Shown: piece after piece, positions 46,966-54,645 of the stretch
How positions within the stretch are numbered: position 1 is the first letter of the stretch
How the letters are laid out: the number at the start of each line of letters is the position of its first letter
NCBI RefSeq assembly: GCF_947331445.1
Contig: NZ_CAMZOG010000007.1
Span: 1 to 64,000 of the forward strand
Origin: Parendozoicomonas sp. Alg238-R29
GTDB lineage: Bacteria; Pseudomonadota; Gammaproteobacteria; Pseudomonadales; Endozoicomonadaceae
Direction of reading: 5' to 3'
Length of the DNA: 64,000 nucleotides
Made by a program: the position numbers and the translations under genes
The notes under the pieces: model-generated
Database searches by the model: none
Told to the model about the DNA's origin: nothing
The model's input: only the letters and a program-made list of their open reading frames with translations

Positions 46966-47253
46966 CTAGGGTCTGTTGAGGTTTTGGCTTCGAGCTCAGC
47001 ATTTCCGAGGGCTTTCATGGTTATACCCGGAGGGCACTATAGGGCACAGCGTTGCCGGAATGCTTACTTCCTTTCAAAACGCTGAAACGCAGCCATGGAA
47101 GCCCTCGGGAATGCCCTTCGGGTGGCTATAAAAGCAGCCATCTACCACGTCAGTCTTGCTCAATGTAGAACAACTACGATTTTCACAAGCCTTTCTCACA
47201 GCTGGTTGCTTTTATAGCCACTGAGCCGAAGACAAAACCTCAACAGGCCCTAG
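46966..47253. mobile_element. 288-bp CTAG-flanked miniature element (family B) between ubiH and ubiI
   Basis: Terminal inverted repeats: CTAGGGTCTGTTGAGG then TTTTGGCTTCGAGCTCAG on the left (46966-46999), and the reverse complement CTAGGGCCTGTTGAGG then TTTTGTCTTCGGCTCAG on the right (47221-47253), about 30 of 33 positions alike. CTAG flanks both ends. The interior has no gene but contains the core (AACGCAGCCAT then TGCCCTTCGGGT) shared with family A. An inner pair, GGCTATAAAAGCAGCCA / GCTTTTATAGCCA (about 47112-47220), is also inverted. This is a MITE-like element. Confidence 0.8.
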
Positions 47254-47286
47254 AGCGGGCCGCACTATCTTTTTCTTTTTAGAAAG

Positions 47287-48495
47287 TTACCGGCCAAGTC
47301 CCATTGCCTGCCGGGCGAACCAATCGCGTAGGGGGAACAGTAATTCCATACTCAACAGCCCGGCATTCCGAATACCTGCCAGCGCTGCTGAGCTGTTAGA
47401 AAACAGACTGACCACCTGATCACTAAAACCGATGGTCTGCTGCTGATCCAGCTTCCTGCTCTCTACATAAGACAACAATGTATCCAGACCACCCAACTGC
47501 TTTCCTGCTTGGTTGGCATCAGCCAGCACCTGAGCCAGAATCTGCACATCCCGTAAAGACAGGTTGAATCCCTGACCGGCAACCGGGTGTAGACTATGAG
47601 CTGCATTCCCAAGAACGACTAATCCGGGCCTCACCTGCTCCCGGGACTGCCGCAATGACAGAGGATAGCTGAAACGCTCACCAACCTTACTAAATCGTCC
47701 TAACCGGTAACCGAACCTGTCCTGAAGTTCCTTTAAAAAGTCTTCATCCACCAGCTGCATGCGTTCATCGGCAATAATTTCAGGCATTGTCCATACCAAG
47801 GCACAATCACCACCAGCCCTGGGCAATAAGGCCATAGGGCCTTCATCGGTGAAGCGCTCATAGGCCACATTCTGATGATGACGGGCTGGAGATACATTGG
47901 CCACAATAGCTTTCTGGCCGTAGTCGCTCACATCAACATCCACTCCAAGGGTTTCTGTTAAACCTGAACGCCCACCATCGGCAAGAATCACTAACCCGGC
48001 AGTCAGCGCCTTACCCTGCTCCAGTTCCAGTGTCATCATTTCAGGATCAGGAATCAGGCTTTTCACCTTAACCGGGCACAACCACTCAATACCCTCTGCC
48101 TGCTGCACCTCAGATAGCAAAACCCGCCCCAGCCAGCTGTTATCCACAACATAACCCAGCGCTGGCACATTGTGTTCGTCTGCATGGATTCTGGTCATGC
48201 CAAAGTGACCACGATCCGATACATGAATGCTGTTTATTGGCTCAACATTAGCGGCGACACTTTGCCAAAGGCCAAAACCTTCAAATATCCCTCTGGCACC
48301 TTCCGCAAGGGCAGTCGAGCGGCCATCATAGCTTGGCTGCCAGGCATCCACAAACAGCGACTCATCCGGCATCGCCACTGCTTCTATCACCACAAGCGAC
48401 ACATTGTCCGGCAGAGCGTTTCTGAGGCCAACGGCCAGTGTAGCGCCAACCATTCCACCGCCAATAATGGCTATATCGTAGTGGTCCTTCTGCAT
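47287..48495 (-). CDS. ubiH: 2-octaprenyl-6-methoxyphenol hydroxylase
   Basis: 402 residues. FAD motif IIGGGMVGATLA at residues of about 10-21, then the UbiH-typical STALAEGARGIFEGFGLWQ and IHVSDRGHFGMTRI, and GNAAHSLHPVAGQGFNLSLRD. It hydroxylates the ubiquinone ring in aerobic synthesis. The usual order pepP-ubiH is broken here: an ankyrin-like gene on the opposite strand lies between, so ubiH needs its own promoter in 48496-48638. Confidence 0.9.
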   Translation of the reverse strand: MQKDHYDIAIIGGGMVGATLAVGLRNALPDNVSLVVIEAVAMPDESLFVDAWQPSYDGRSTALAEGARGIFEGFGLWQSVAANVEPINSIHVSDRGHFGMTRIHADEHNVPALGYVVDNSWLGRVLLSEVQQAEGIEWLCPVKVKSLIPDPEMMTLELEQGKALTAGLVILADGGRSGLTETLGVDVDVSDYGQKAIVANVSPARHHQNVAYERFTDEGPMALLPRAGGDCALVWTMPEIIADERMQLVDEDFLKELQDRFGYRLGRFSKVGERFSYPLSLRQSREQVRPGLVVLGNAAHSLHPVAGQGFNLSLRDVQILAQVLADANQAGKQLGGLDTLLSYVESRKLDQQQTIGFSDQVVSLFSNSSAALAGIRNAGLLSMELLFPLRDWFARQAMGLGR

Positions 48496-48638
48496 ATCTG
48501 TTCTTAGCTCCCCGATATCTGGGCTCAGTGTACTCTTCCGGGCCGATCTGACAAAACAGTCAGTAAAACAGGCAGAAAGAAAACTCCTGCAATAGTCGGG
48601 GTCAAACCGTCATACCCAAACGATTCGGCAGATTCGGC

Positions 48639-49847
48639 ATGGCTACACCTTTACTTGGATCATCTAACAATTCTCGAAAAAGAACACGTGCATTTGGCCT
48701 TTCCTTTGACAGGCAGGGCAGTGAGTACCTTTCAAGAAGAGTCAAAGTGAAGCGCACAACACCTCATATTCCTCGTCCTGACTATAAGCCGGGAATGGCC
48801 CGCAAGATATGGGAGGGAATTATGAATAAGGTGTGGCCCACTGATCCGACATACCTGATCAAGTCAGGTTCCCTCGATGATATAAACCATTGGATAAGCC
48901 ACGGAGGAGATCTCGACTACGTTGATGCAGCGCAAAACACCATTCCCCACCTACTGGCTATAGGAAGAACCCAAAAATCCACTCCCTACGAAGTCAGGCC
49001 CATCACCAAATCACTGTTCCAATATTACTCACAGGAACAGATGGAAAAACTGAGTGTGCAATCCAATGGGGATTTTCGAACCCCCTGGCATGAACTATCT
49101 ATGACCTGCAAGGCCAGCTCAACCTTTGCGCTACATTCCGCCGGTGTGGTTATCGCTGAAGAAATGATCAATGCCGGAGCCTCACCTCTGATAGCACGAT
49201 CACCTGAAAAACCTGAAGACTTTCCGGCTGTTAGTATTCTGCCTCGCATTGCAGGTTGCCCGCAGCTTATCCGAAAGCTTATAGAGATTGATAGCGAACT
49301 CACTCTGGGTGGAGAAGATGGCAATACTCCTCCTCACCTGAGTGAACGATATCCCACATTACTTTGGGCTGCTATTAACCAGAAGCAATACTCAGCACTG
49401 AGACACATGTTAATTCAGGGAGCAGAATACTCTGACGAAAGCTCCCCCGTTCATCCTTTAATGCGTGATATTCGTTTGTGGCATATTGACAGAGACTTAA
49501 GAGCCTGTGGAAGAGTTCTCTGGGATCAGAACCGACTCCTGCCGAGCAATGAAATTCATGCAGACTTAATGACAGCTTTAGATACCTGGGAAAAACAGCT
49601 GACGGATGCAGAAAAATTCCCTCAGCCTCCACAAAACAGGAGGGAGGTTTTAGACGTTAAAGAATCCCTTGAAATACTGTTAAAGCTTACCCCTCATATC
49701 GACCGCCCACTTGAGGTACTTACATCTGATGGTGATAAACGCACACTGGGAGAAGGTTTGCTGGGCACTCTCGAAAAATCTTATCCACGGCTGTACCAGA
49801 CTGCCTGTAAAATTCCAGAGATCATTCAATTTCCAGGGGCTAAGTAG
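48639..49847 (+). CDS. Ankyrin-like orphan protein inserted between pepP and ubiH
   Basis: 402 residues, no signal peptide. The first 45 residues are Ser/Arg/Lys-rich and low in acids. Ankyrin-like helix pairs follow: LIKSGSLDDINHWISHGGDLDYVD... at about 72-105, LLWAAINQKQYSALRHMLIQGAEYS near 245-270 and looser units between. The rest is helical. I see no catalytic motif. Ankyrin repeats bind proteins and are common in host-directed effectors. The gene runs against its neighbours and interrupts an otherwise conserved operon, so it was probably inserted. Its stop is only 34 bases from the pepP stop. Confidence 0.65.
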   Translation: MATPLLGSSNNSRKRTRAFGLSFDRQGSEYLSRRVKVKRTTPHIPRPDYKPGMARKIWEGIMNKVWPTDPTYLIKSGSLDDINHWISHGGDLDYVDAAQNTIPHLLAIGRTQKSTPYEVRPITKSLFQYYSQEQMEKLSVQSNGDFRTPWHELSMTCKASSTFALHSAGVVIAEEMINAGASPLIARSPEKPEDFPAVSILPRIAGCPQLIRKLIEIDSELTLGGEDGNTPPHLSERYPTLLWAAINQKQYSALRHMLIQGAEYSDESSPVHPLMRDIRLWHIDRDLRACGRVLWDQNRLLPSNEIHADLMTALDTWEKQLTDAEKFPQPPQNRREVLDVKESLEILLKLTPHIDRPLEVLTSDGDKRTLGEGLLGTLEKSYPRLYQTACKIPEIIQFPGAK

Positions 49848-49881
49848 AGTCAATCAACAGCACTCCCAGCCCCAAAGTCAT

Positions 49882-51192
49882 TTAACCCATCAATGCTTCA
49901 ATGGCATCAACAGTTTTTACAACACCTGCCGTAAGAACTTCGTTGCCAGTTTCTGTAACCAGAACATCATCTTCTATACGAATACCGATTCCACGCCAGC
50001 GCTCTTCAACATCCTGATTATCTGGTGAAACATACAAACCAGGCTCAACGGTTACCGCCATGCCGGGTTTAAACAGAATAGACTCGCCATCTTCCTTGTG
50101 ATGACCAACATCATGCACATCCATACCCAGCCAATGACCGGTGCCGTGCATGTAGAAAGCTCGGTATGCCTCTTCTTTAATCAGCTTGTCTTTATTGCCA
50201 GCCAGCAATCCCAACTCAAGCAACCCTTCAACCAGTTTGCCCAACGCAGCCTTATGGAATCCATCAAAGGGTTTACCGGGAGCAACTTCATCAATAGCGG
50301 CCAGCTGGGCATCAAGCACTACGTTGTAGAGTGCTTTCTGCTCAGGAGAAAACTTACCGTTAACCGGGAAAGTTCGGGTAATGTCTGCAGCGTAATGATC
50401 CAGCTCACAACCAGCATCAATCAGAACCAGATCACCATCTTTCAGCTCACATTCATTCTCGGTGTAATGCAAGATGCAGGCATTTTCACCACCACCAACA
50501 ATGGTTGTATAAGCAGGGTGACGAGCACCACTCATAGCAAACTCATGGTGAATAGAGGCCTCAAGCTGGTACTCCGTGACACCAGGCTTGCACTCTTGCA
50601 TAGCGCGAGTGTGCGCTCTGGCGCTGATTTCACCAGCTTTGCGCATAAGCGCCTGTTCTGCGGGGGATTTGATCATGCGCAGGGTATGAAGCAACTTGTC
50701 ACGATCCTCAATCTGCTCAGGAGCAACACCGCCCTTCCGCTCTTTGGCACGAACTTTATCCATCCAACTCCAGAGCTGTTGATCGAATTCTTTATTCGCA
50801 CCGGGGGTGTGATAAACAGACGTGCGCTGATCTAACAAACCAGGCATCTGTTCATTCAGTTCACTGATTACAAAAGCCTGATCGAAGCCATACTCTTTCA
50901 CGGCACCAGCCTGACCAGCCCGGCGACCATTCCAGATTTCCATCTCACGGTTGCGTTCGCGGCAGAACAGGACAGACTCCCCCTCTTCCCGCCCGGGAAT
51001 CAATACAAGAACAGCTTCTGGCTCACCAAACCCTGTGAGATACCAGAAATCACTGTCCTGCCGGAAGTGATATTCACAATCTCTATTGCGCACTTTTTCT
51101 GTGGCGGAAGGCAATACCAGAACACTTCCCTCTTTCAGGGAATCCAGTAACGCCCTGCGGCGCTCTGTATAAATTTTCTGATCAAGTTTCAT
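49882..51192 (-). CDS. pepP: Xaa-Pro aminopeptidase
   Basis: 436 residues. It removes N-terminal residues preceding proline. The pita-bread metallopeptidase fold has all the metal ligands: two Asp in DAGCELDHYAADITRTF, His in GTGHWLGMDVHDVGHH, Glu in TVEPGLY and a final Glu in IRIEDDVLVT. It overlaps the ygfB stop by one base, so it is the second gene of an operon that begins with ygfB. The partner ubiH is cut off by the ankyrin-like gene. Confidence 0.95.
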   Translation of the reverse strand: MKLDQKIYTERRRALLDSLKEGSVLVLPSATEKVRNRDCEYHFRQDSDFWYLTGFGEPEAVLVLIPGREEGESVLFCRERNREMEIWNGRRAGQAGAVKEYGFDQAFVISELNEQMPGLLDQRTSVYHTPGANKEFDQQLWSWMDKVRAKERKGGVAPEQIEDRDKLLHTLRMIKSPAEQALMRKAGEISARAHTRAMQECKPGVTEYQLEASIHHEFAMSGARHPAYTTIVGGGENACILHYTENECELKDGDLVLIDAGCELDHYAADITRTFPVNGKFSPEQKALYNVVLDAQLAAIDEVAPGKPFDGFHKAALGKLVEGLLELGLLAGNKDKLIKEEAYRAFYMHGTGHWLGMDVHDVGHHKEDGESILFKPGMAVTVEPGLYVSPDNQDVEERWRGIGIRIEDDVLVTETGNEVLTAGVVKTVDAIEALMG

Positions 51193-51788
51193 TAGTGAAT
51201 TGCGTCACTTTTATTTGCTTGAGTTTCCTGTACAGCTTTATTTTCCTGACTTTCACCGAATAACATCAGGGTAGCCATACGTACGTATTCACACACTTCA
51301 AAAAAGTCTTTCTCGGAATCTTCGGACTCTTCCAGATCATCTGCCTGCACCTGAGCGATCTGAGCCAGATCATTCAGTACACCGGTAGCCTCTTCAGACA
51401 GTTTGGAGCCAATGACACCAGCCGCGCCAAACCCTGATAAAAACCCAGAACACCACTGCCCTAAAGCATCTGTTCTCTGACCAACAGTTTCATCGCTCTC
51501 TGGCAACAAAAGGCTGAAGGACAAATCACTGGCAGAAATATCTCCCAGCACCACATCATAAAAATCTACAAGACCGGCGCGAACCCGCACACTCATTTCA
51601 TCAGAAGTGGCCATCTGTTCAGCGGCAGCATCCAGCCAGCTTTTATGATCTGGCCGCAAACCGGCACAGAGCTGACCGCACAGCAAGCCATGTAACTGCG
51701 ATGGAGGAGTCATGGAACGAACCTCCACAAACAAATCTGCCAGTTTGTCGAAACTAAAAGGCTCCAGTCGAGTTTTCGCTTCACTCAT
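51192..51788 (-). CDS. ygfB: UPF0149 family protein YgfB
   Basis: From ATG 51788 198 residues. An in-frame ATG at 51806 adds six residues (MKEIFT) and is also possible. PSQLHGLLCGQLCAGLRPDHKSWL and SGFLSGFGAAG are family motifs, and its place before pepP and divergent from zapA matches other gammaproteobacteria. YgfB is reported in Pseudomonas to influence gene expression linked to beta-lactam resistance, but the direct molecular role remains open. Confidence 0.9.
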   Translation of the reverse strand: MSEAKTRLEPFSFDKLADLFVEVRSMTPPSQLHGLLCGQLCAGLRPDHKSWLDAAAEQMATSDEMSVRVRAGLVDFYDVVLGDISASDLSFSLLLPESDETVGQRTDALGQWCSGFLSGFGAAGVIGSKLSEEATGVLNDLAQIAQVQADDLEESEDSEKDFFEVCEYVRMATLMLFGESQENKAVQETQANKSDAIH

Positions 51789-51951
51789 AGTGAAAATCTC
51801 TTTCATAATTCTCGATATATTAATGTATCAACCCATGATGCAAGTCGATCTTTTTTTCACAAATTCAGACTCTTGTGCAAACTTATATTGTCCGTCTGCC
51901 GGAAGTGGGGATATATTTACTCTTTAAAGGATCAATAAACTGCCACGATTC

Positions 51952-52176
51952 ATGGATTCCAGCGAACTGAACGATCACAACATAAACGAGCTTGGCCGAA
52001 AGATCGAAGAACTGATCACTCTCTGCCAAAATCTCCGGCACGAAAACCAAGCCCTGCGTTCTGGCGAGCAGCAGTGGAAGCAGGAGCGTGCCCAGCTCAT
52101 TGAAAAAAATGAGATTGCACGCACCCGGGTCGAAGCCATGATCGGACGACTCAAGACCCTGGAGCACGAATCATGA
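51952..52176 (+). CDS. Small coiled-coil protein upstream of zapA
   Basis: 74 residues, almost entirely coiled coil (heptads from about 10 to 70). Its stop overlaps zapA's start by 4 bases (ATGA), so the two are translationally coupled. This fits the small family (TIGR02449-type) often found before zapA in this group, which may help in cell division. I give no symbol. Confidence 0.8.
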   Translation: MDSSELNDHNINELGRKIEELITLCQNLRHENQALRSGEQQWKQERAQLIEKNEIARTRVEAMIGRLKTLEHES

Positions 52177-52487
52177 GCACGGAACGTCTTACAGCCACGG
52201 TTAATATCCTGGACAAAGATTACCGCATCACCTGCCCTCCGGAGGAGGAGGCCAGTCTGCTGGAATCTGCACGTCACCTCGACAGCAAAATGCGGGAAAT
52301 TCGCAATAGCGGTAAAGTGATAGGGGTCGAACGCATTGCCGTTATGGCAGCCCTTAACATTGCCCATGAGATGCTCCGCAGCGGACAGAAAAATCAGCTC
52401 CAGAGCAGCGAAACCCAGGAGCAGATCGACTCCATGCTGAAAAAACTGGACGGTGCCCTGCAGAAAAACCATGAACTTGAGCTGTAA
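52173..52487 (+). CDS. zapA: Cell division protein ZapA
   Basis: 104 residues. The N-terminal VNILDKDYRITCPPEEEASLLESARHLDSKMREIR and the later GVERIAVMAALNIAHEML match ZapA, followed by a long C-terminal coiled coil. ZapA bundles FtsZ filaments at the division ring. It overlaps its upstream partner and is followed by a terminator and then 6S RNA, the classic order. Confidence 0.95.
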   Translation: MSTERLTATVNILDKDYRITCPPEEEASLLESARHLDSKMREIRNSGKVIGVERIAVMAALNIAHEMLRSGQKNQLQSSETQEQIDSMLKKLDGALQKNHELEL

Positions 52488-52540
52488 TCAGCTCTGTAAG
52501 TACTCCCGACAATTTGTGTTTTTCATAACGATAAAGCATA

Positions 52541-52568
52541 AAAAGGGGCTGGCAGCAGCCCCTCTTCT
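52541..52568 (+). terminator. Terminator after zapA
   Basis: GGGGCTG (52545-52551), loop GCAG, CAGCCCC (52556-52562), then TCTTC. The stem sits just before the ssrS promoter. The tail is T-rich but interrupted. Confidence 0.75.
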
Positions 52569-52573
52569 GCCGA

Positions 52574-52579
52574 TATAAT
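52574..52579 (+). promoter_or_regulatory. -10 element of the 6S RNA promoter
   Basis: TATAAT at 52574-52579 lies 6 bases before the predicted 5' end of ssrS. No good -35 is visible at the usual spacing, because a terminator stem occupies that area. Confidence 0.7.
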
Positions 52580-52584
52580 CCTGT

Positions 52585-52787
52585 TAAGGTTCCCTGGTTT
52601 GTACGCCAGTCTCGTAACGTCCCTGAGGCTTTGAATACATATCCCGGCGGCTCCTCGAGAGTAACAAGCGTGCATGTCCGCCTCGGGTTTTACCCTTGAA
52701 GCGGAAAGCCCATGTTATTCCAGCAGCTACCACCTTGAAGCAATGCTTCAAGGGCCACACAAGACAGCGGCAGAGTGGGGAACCTTA
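52585..52787 (+). ncRNA. ssrS: 6S RNA
   Basis: The 5' TAAGGTTCCC (52585-52594) pairs perfectly with GGGAACCTTA (52778-52787), closing a roughly 203-nt RNA. Inside are the 6S hallmarks: GTCCCTGAG, then a variable middle with CCTCGAGAG / GCCTCGGG, and the 3' CCTTGAA...TTCAAGGG stem (CACCTTGAAGCAATGCTTCAAGGG, split by a short loop) with GGGCCACAC downstream. 6S RNA mimics an open promoter and sequesters sigma-70 RNA polymerase in stationary phase. Its place after zapA and before the 5-FTHF cyclo-ligase gene is conserved. A TATAAT lies at the right distance upstream. Confidence 0.92.
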
Positions 52788-52872
52788 CTCACACAGAACC
52801 CTCCACAGTATCTGCTCGACATGCGTTTAAAGCTTGTGCGTTCATCTCATTTAGTCTTATTCGCACCACTAT

Positions 52873-52904
52873 TTATAGATGGTAAATTTTATAGATGGTA
52901 AATT
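52873..52904. repeat. Tandem 16-bp duplication at the end of the membrane-protein gene
   Basis: The unit TTATAGATGGTAAATT occurs twice without a gap (52873-52888 and 52889-52904). The stop codon of the minus-strand gene at 52889 lies in the second unit, so the first copy is a duplicate of its 3' end. Confidence 0.7.
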
Positions 52905-53299
52905 GTTACACCATACAACAGCACACAGGCTAGAAGGGCGACCTGAACAACAGGACGTAATCTGCGAAGCACACTTGGAAGCCTGCTTTCTCCATAGATA
53001 TAAAAGGAGGTCACCAGCATCAGGCTACCTGAAACAAGGGCTGCCACTCCCCAGAATTCCGTAGGGTGTTGCACTCCATACCAAAACACATTCCAGCAAC
53101 CCGCCAGAAAAACAATTGCCCGTGCACTTTTCCGGACCGTCACCGGAAGCTTGTTGAAAGAGTTGAGCACAGGCAAACGACTAGAAAAGAGTAACCCAAT
53201 GACCATGCTGCTGGTCATAGTTGTTCCCATTGGCAACATGTTGTACATCCTTTGTTGAGTTGGATCACAGGGAAGAACTCCCTGTTCATATTCAAGCAT
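52889..53299 (-). CDS. Small membrane protein between ssrS and ygfA, unknown
   Basis: From ATG 53299 the product is 136 residues with four likely membrane helices. The reading frame is open for 38 codons further upstream, but that part lies mostly in a repeat remnant and is unlikely to be coding. A second start at 53239 has a better ribosome site (AAAGG) and would give 116 residues. The sequence CDPTQQRMYNMLPMG before the first helix looks native. I recognise no family. It is antisense to the usual ssrS-ygfA readthrough direction. Confidence 0.5.
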   Translation of the reverse strand: MLEYEQGVLPCDPTQQRMYNMLPMGTTMTSSMVIGLLFSSRLPVLNSFNKLPVTVRKSARAIVFLAGCWNVFWYGVQHPTEFWGVAALVSGSLMLVTSFYIYGESRLPSVLRRLRPVVQVALLACVLLYGVTIYHL

Positions 53300-53329
53300 A
53301 CGGACAGGCGTGCACTTTAGAGTCAACTG

Positions 53330-53506
53330 GCCTGGGGCATGTTCACAAAGGTTTCTAGGGTAAGATGCAGCTCCGCTGAAATTCTGATTGCCTTTCAAGG
53401 AACGGCAACGCAACCATAAGAAGAACTTTGGGGAGTGCCCTTCGGGTAACTCTGAATGCCATCATTCGTGGCCACTGAGGCGCATACTTAATTGAGAACG
53501 CCCCCC
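53330..53506. mobile_element. Remnant of a family A miniature element
   Basis: From about 53342 on it follows the interior of the 12707-12881 element: TTTC-T/C-AGGGTAAGA, GCAGCTCCGCTG, CTTTCAAGGA, GCAACGCA, TGCCCTTCGGGT and the right end CTTAATTGAGAACGCCCCCC. The left end is diverged or lost, and no CTAG flanks it. It lies upstream of the 5-FTHF cyclo-ligase and of the antisense membrane-protein gene, possibly supplying their promoter region. Confidence 0.6.
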
Positions 53507-53625
53507 GGAAAACATGACCGGACAAAAGCTACCCCCACAGAAAACTCATAAAGTTGCTATAGCTTGTTATGCTTTGGCAGATTATGTTGCCAGATACGAT
53601 AACAGAACCTGAAACCAAGTCTCAC

Positions 53626-54252
53626 ATGAATCAAAATAACAACCAGTCACCCGAGCACGTAAAACAACAAAAGAGCGATCTTCGAAAACAGCTGAGAGAG
53701 AAACGTCGGAGCCTAAGCCCAGATCAGCAGCAGACGGCGGCTCAAAACCTTTTTGAGAATTTACTGACTCATCCAGCCTATACAAACAGTGAACATATTG
53801 CTGTTTACTTGGCCCGTGATGGCGAGATCGATCTGAAGTTTGTCGTTGAAGATGCTCGAAAAAAAGGCAAGAAAATTTATCTGCCTGTCGTTGATTCACA
53901 AGGCAGCGGCACCCTGACTTTTCTTCCATGGGAAGACGACACGATTATGGTGAAAAACGAAAAATCATTTGGTATACCTGAGCCAGATAGCCGTCTCTAT
54001 GAAGCCCATCCAGTACAAGACCTTGATCTTGTGCTTTTGCCGTTAACAGGCTTTGACCCTTCCGGGAAAAGGATTGGTATGGGTGGTGGTTTCTATGACC
54101 GTACTTTCGCGTTTATTAATAAGGATACGAAATCCAGTCAGCCACTGCTTATTGGCGTGGCCCATGAATGCCAGAAGGTAGACAACATTCCTTCCGAAAG
54201 CTGGGACATTCCTTTAATGGGGATTGCAACAAACTTACACTACTACTCCTGA
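53626..54252 (+). CDS. ygfA: 5-formyltetrahydrofolate cyclo-ligase
   Basis: From ATG 53626 208 residues. In-frame ATGs at 53569 and 53584 are also possible and no clear SD decides. The N-terminal K-x-x-L-R-K-Q-L-R-E-K-R-R and the catalytic GMGGGFYDRTF define the family, which uses ATP to convert 5-formyl-THF to 5,10-methenyl-THF. It follows ssrS in this group, and here the two are separated by a membrane-protein gene and a repeat remnant. It fits folate C1 metabolism together with gcv. Confidence 0.92.
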   Translation: MNQNNNQSPEHVKQQKSDLRKQLREKRRSLSPDQQQTAAQNLFENLLTHPAYTNSEHIAVYLARDGEIDLKFVVEDARKKGKKIYLPVVDSQGSGTLTFLPWEDDTIMVKNEKSFGIPEPDSRLYEAHPVQDLDLVLLPLTGFDPSGKRIGMGGGFYDRTFAFINKDTKSSQPLLIGVAHECQKVDNIPSESWDIPLMGIATNLHYYS

Positions 54253-54290
54253 ACGAGCTTACCCTGATCAGATTTTATTTTTCTTCTTAT

Positions 54291-54314
54291 AACACTCGGT
54301 AGCCTCCGAGTGTT
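54291..54314. other. Hairpin overlapping the end of the small membrane-protein gene
   Basis: AACACTCGG (54291-54299), loop TAGCCT, CCGAGTGTT (54306-54314). It overlaps the stop of the 28-residue ORF on the minus strand. Not followed by a T-run in either direction, so I do not call it a terminator with confidence. Confidence 0.5.
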
Positions 54315-54399
54315 AACCAAGCATCTGGGCGGTTGCGGTGGTTACAACGCCAAGAGCAAACACAACCATCATGATGTGAAGCGGATCAATCTTGAACAT
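54313..54399 (-). CDS. Small membrane protein of 28 residues
   Basis: An ORF too short for usual callers: MFKIDPLHIMMVVFALGVVT then TATAQMLG. GGAGG lies 4-5 bases upstream of ATG 54399, an excellent ribosome site. One hydrophobic helix spans most of the protein. Its ribosome site and intact frame argue that it is real. Function unknown. It lies between ygfA and ilvA, with the ORF on the ilvA strand and 246 bases beyond ilvA's stop (54646). Confidence 0.6.
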   Translation of the reverse strand: MFKIDPLHIMMVVFALGVVTTATAQMLG

Positions 54400-54645
54400 A
54401 CTACCTCCAGGTAAAACAGTCCTGGCTTCCTGCGCACATACTCATCCCTGTATGCTCACTCTGAGCATTTCAAAACACGTCTAAGGCAAAAACACTGCCA
54501 AGATAAGCTATGTTACATTTCTAAAATTATAAAGAGAAAATAGTGAAGAAATTGTGACTTGATGCAAAAAAACACCTTTCCTGGGCGGTTTTATAACTAA
54601 CAAGCCACTATTCACTGGCAAAAGGGCATATACGACAGTTACTTG

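Noticed and set aside
52674-52901. A 75-codon ORF over 6S RNA
   Set aside because: It runs through the structured 6S RNA, which explains the sequence better.
53300-53413. First 38 codons of the ORF ending at 52889
   Set aside because: Most of them fall in the repeat remnant, so they are not treated as part of the gene.
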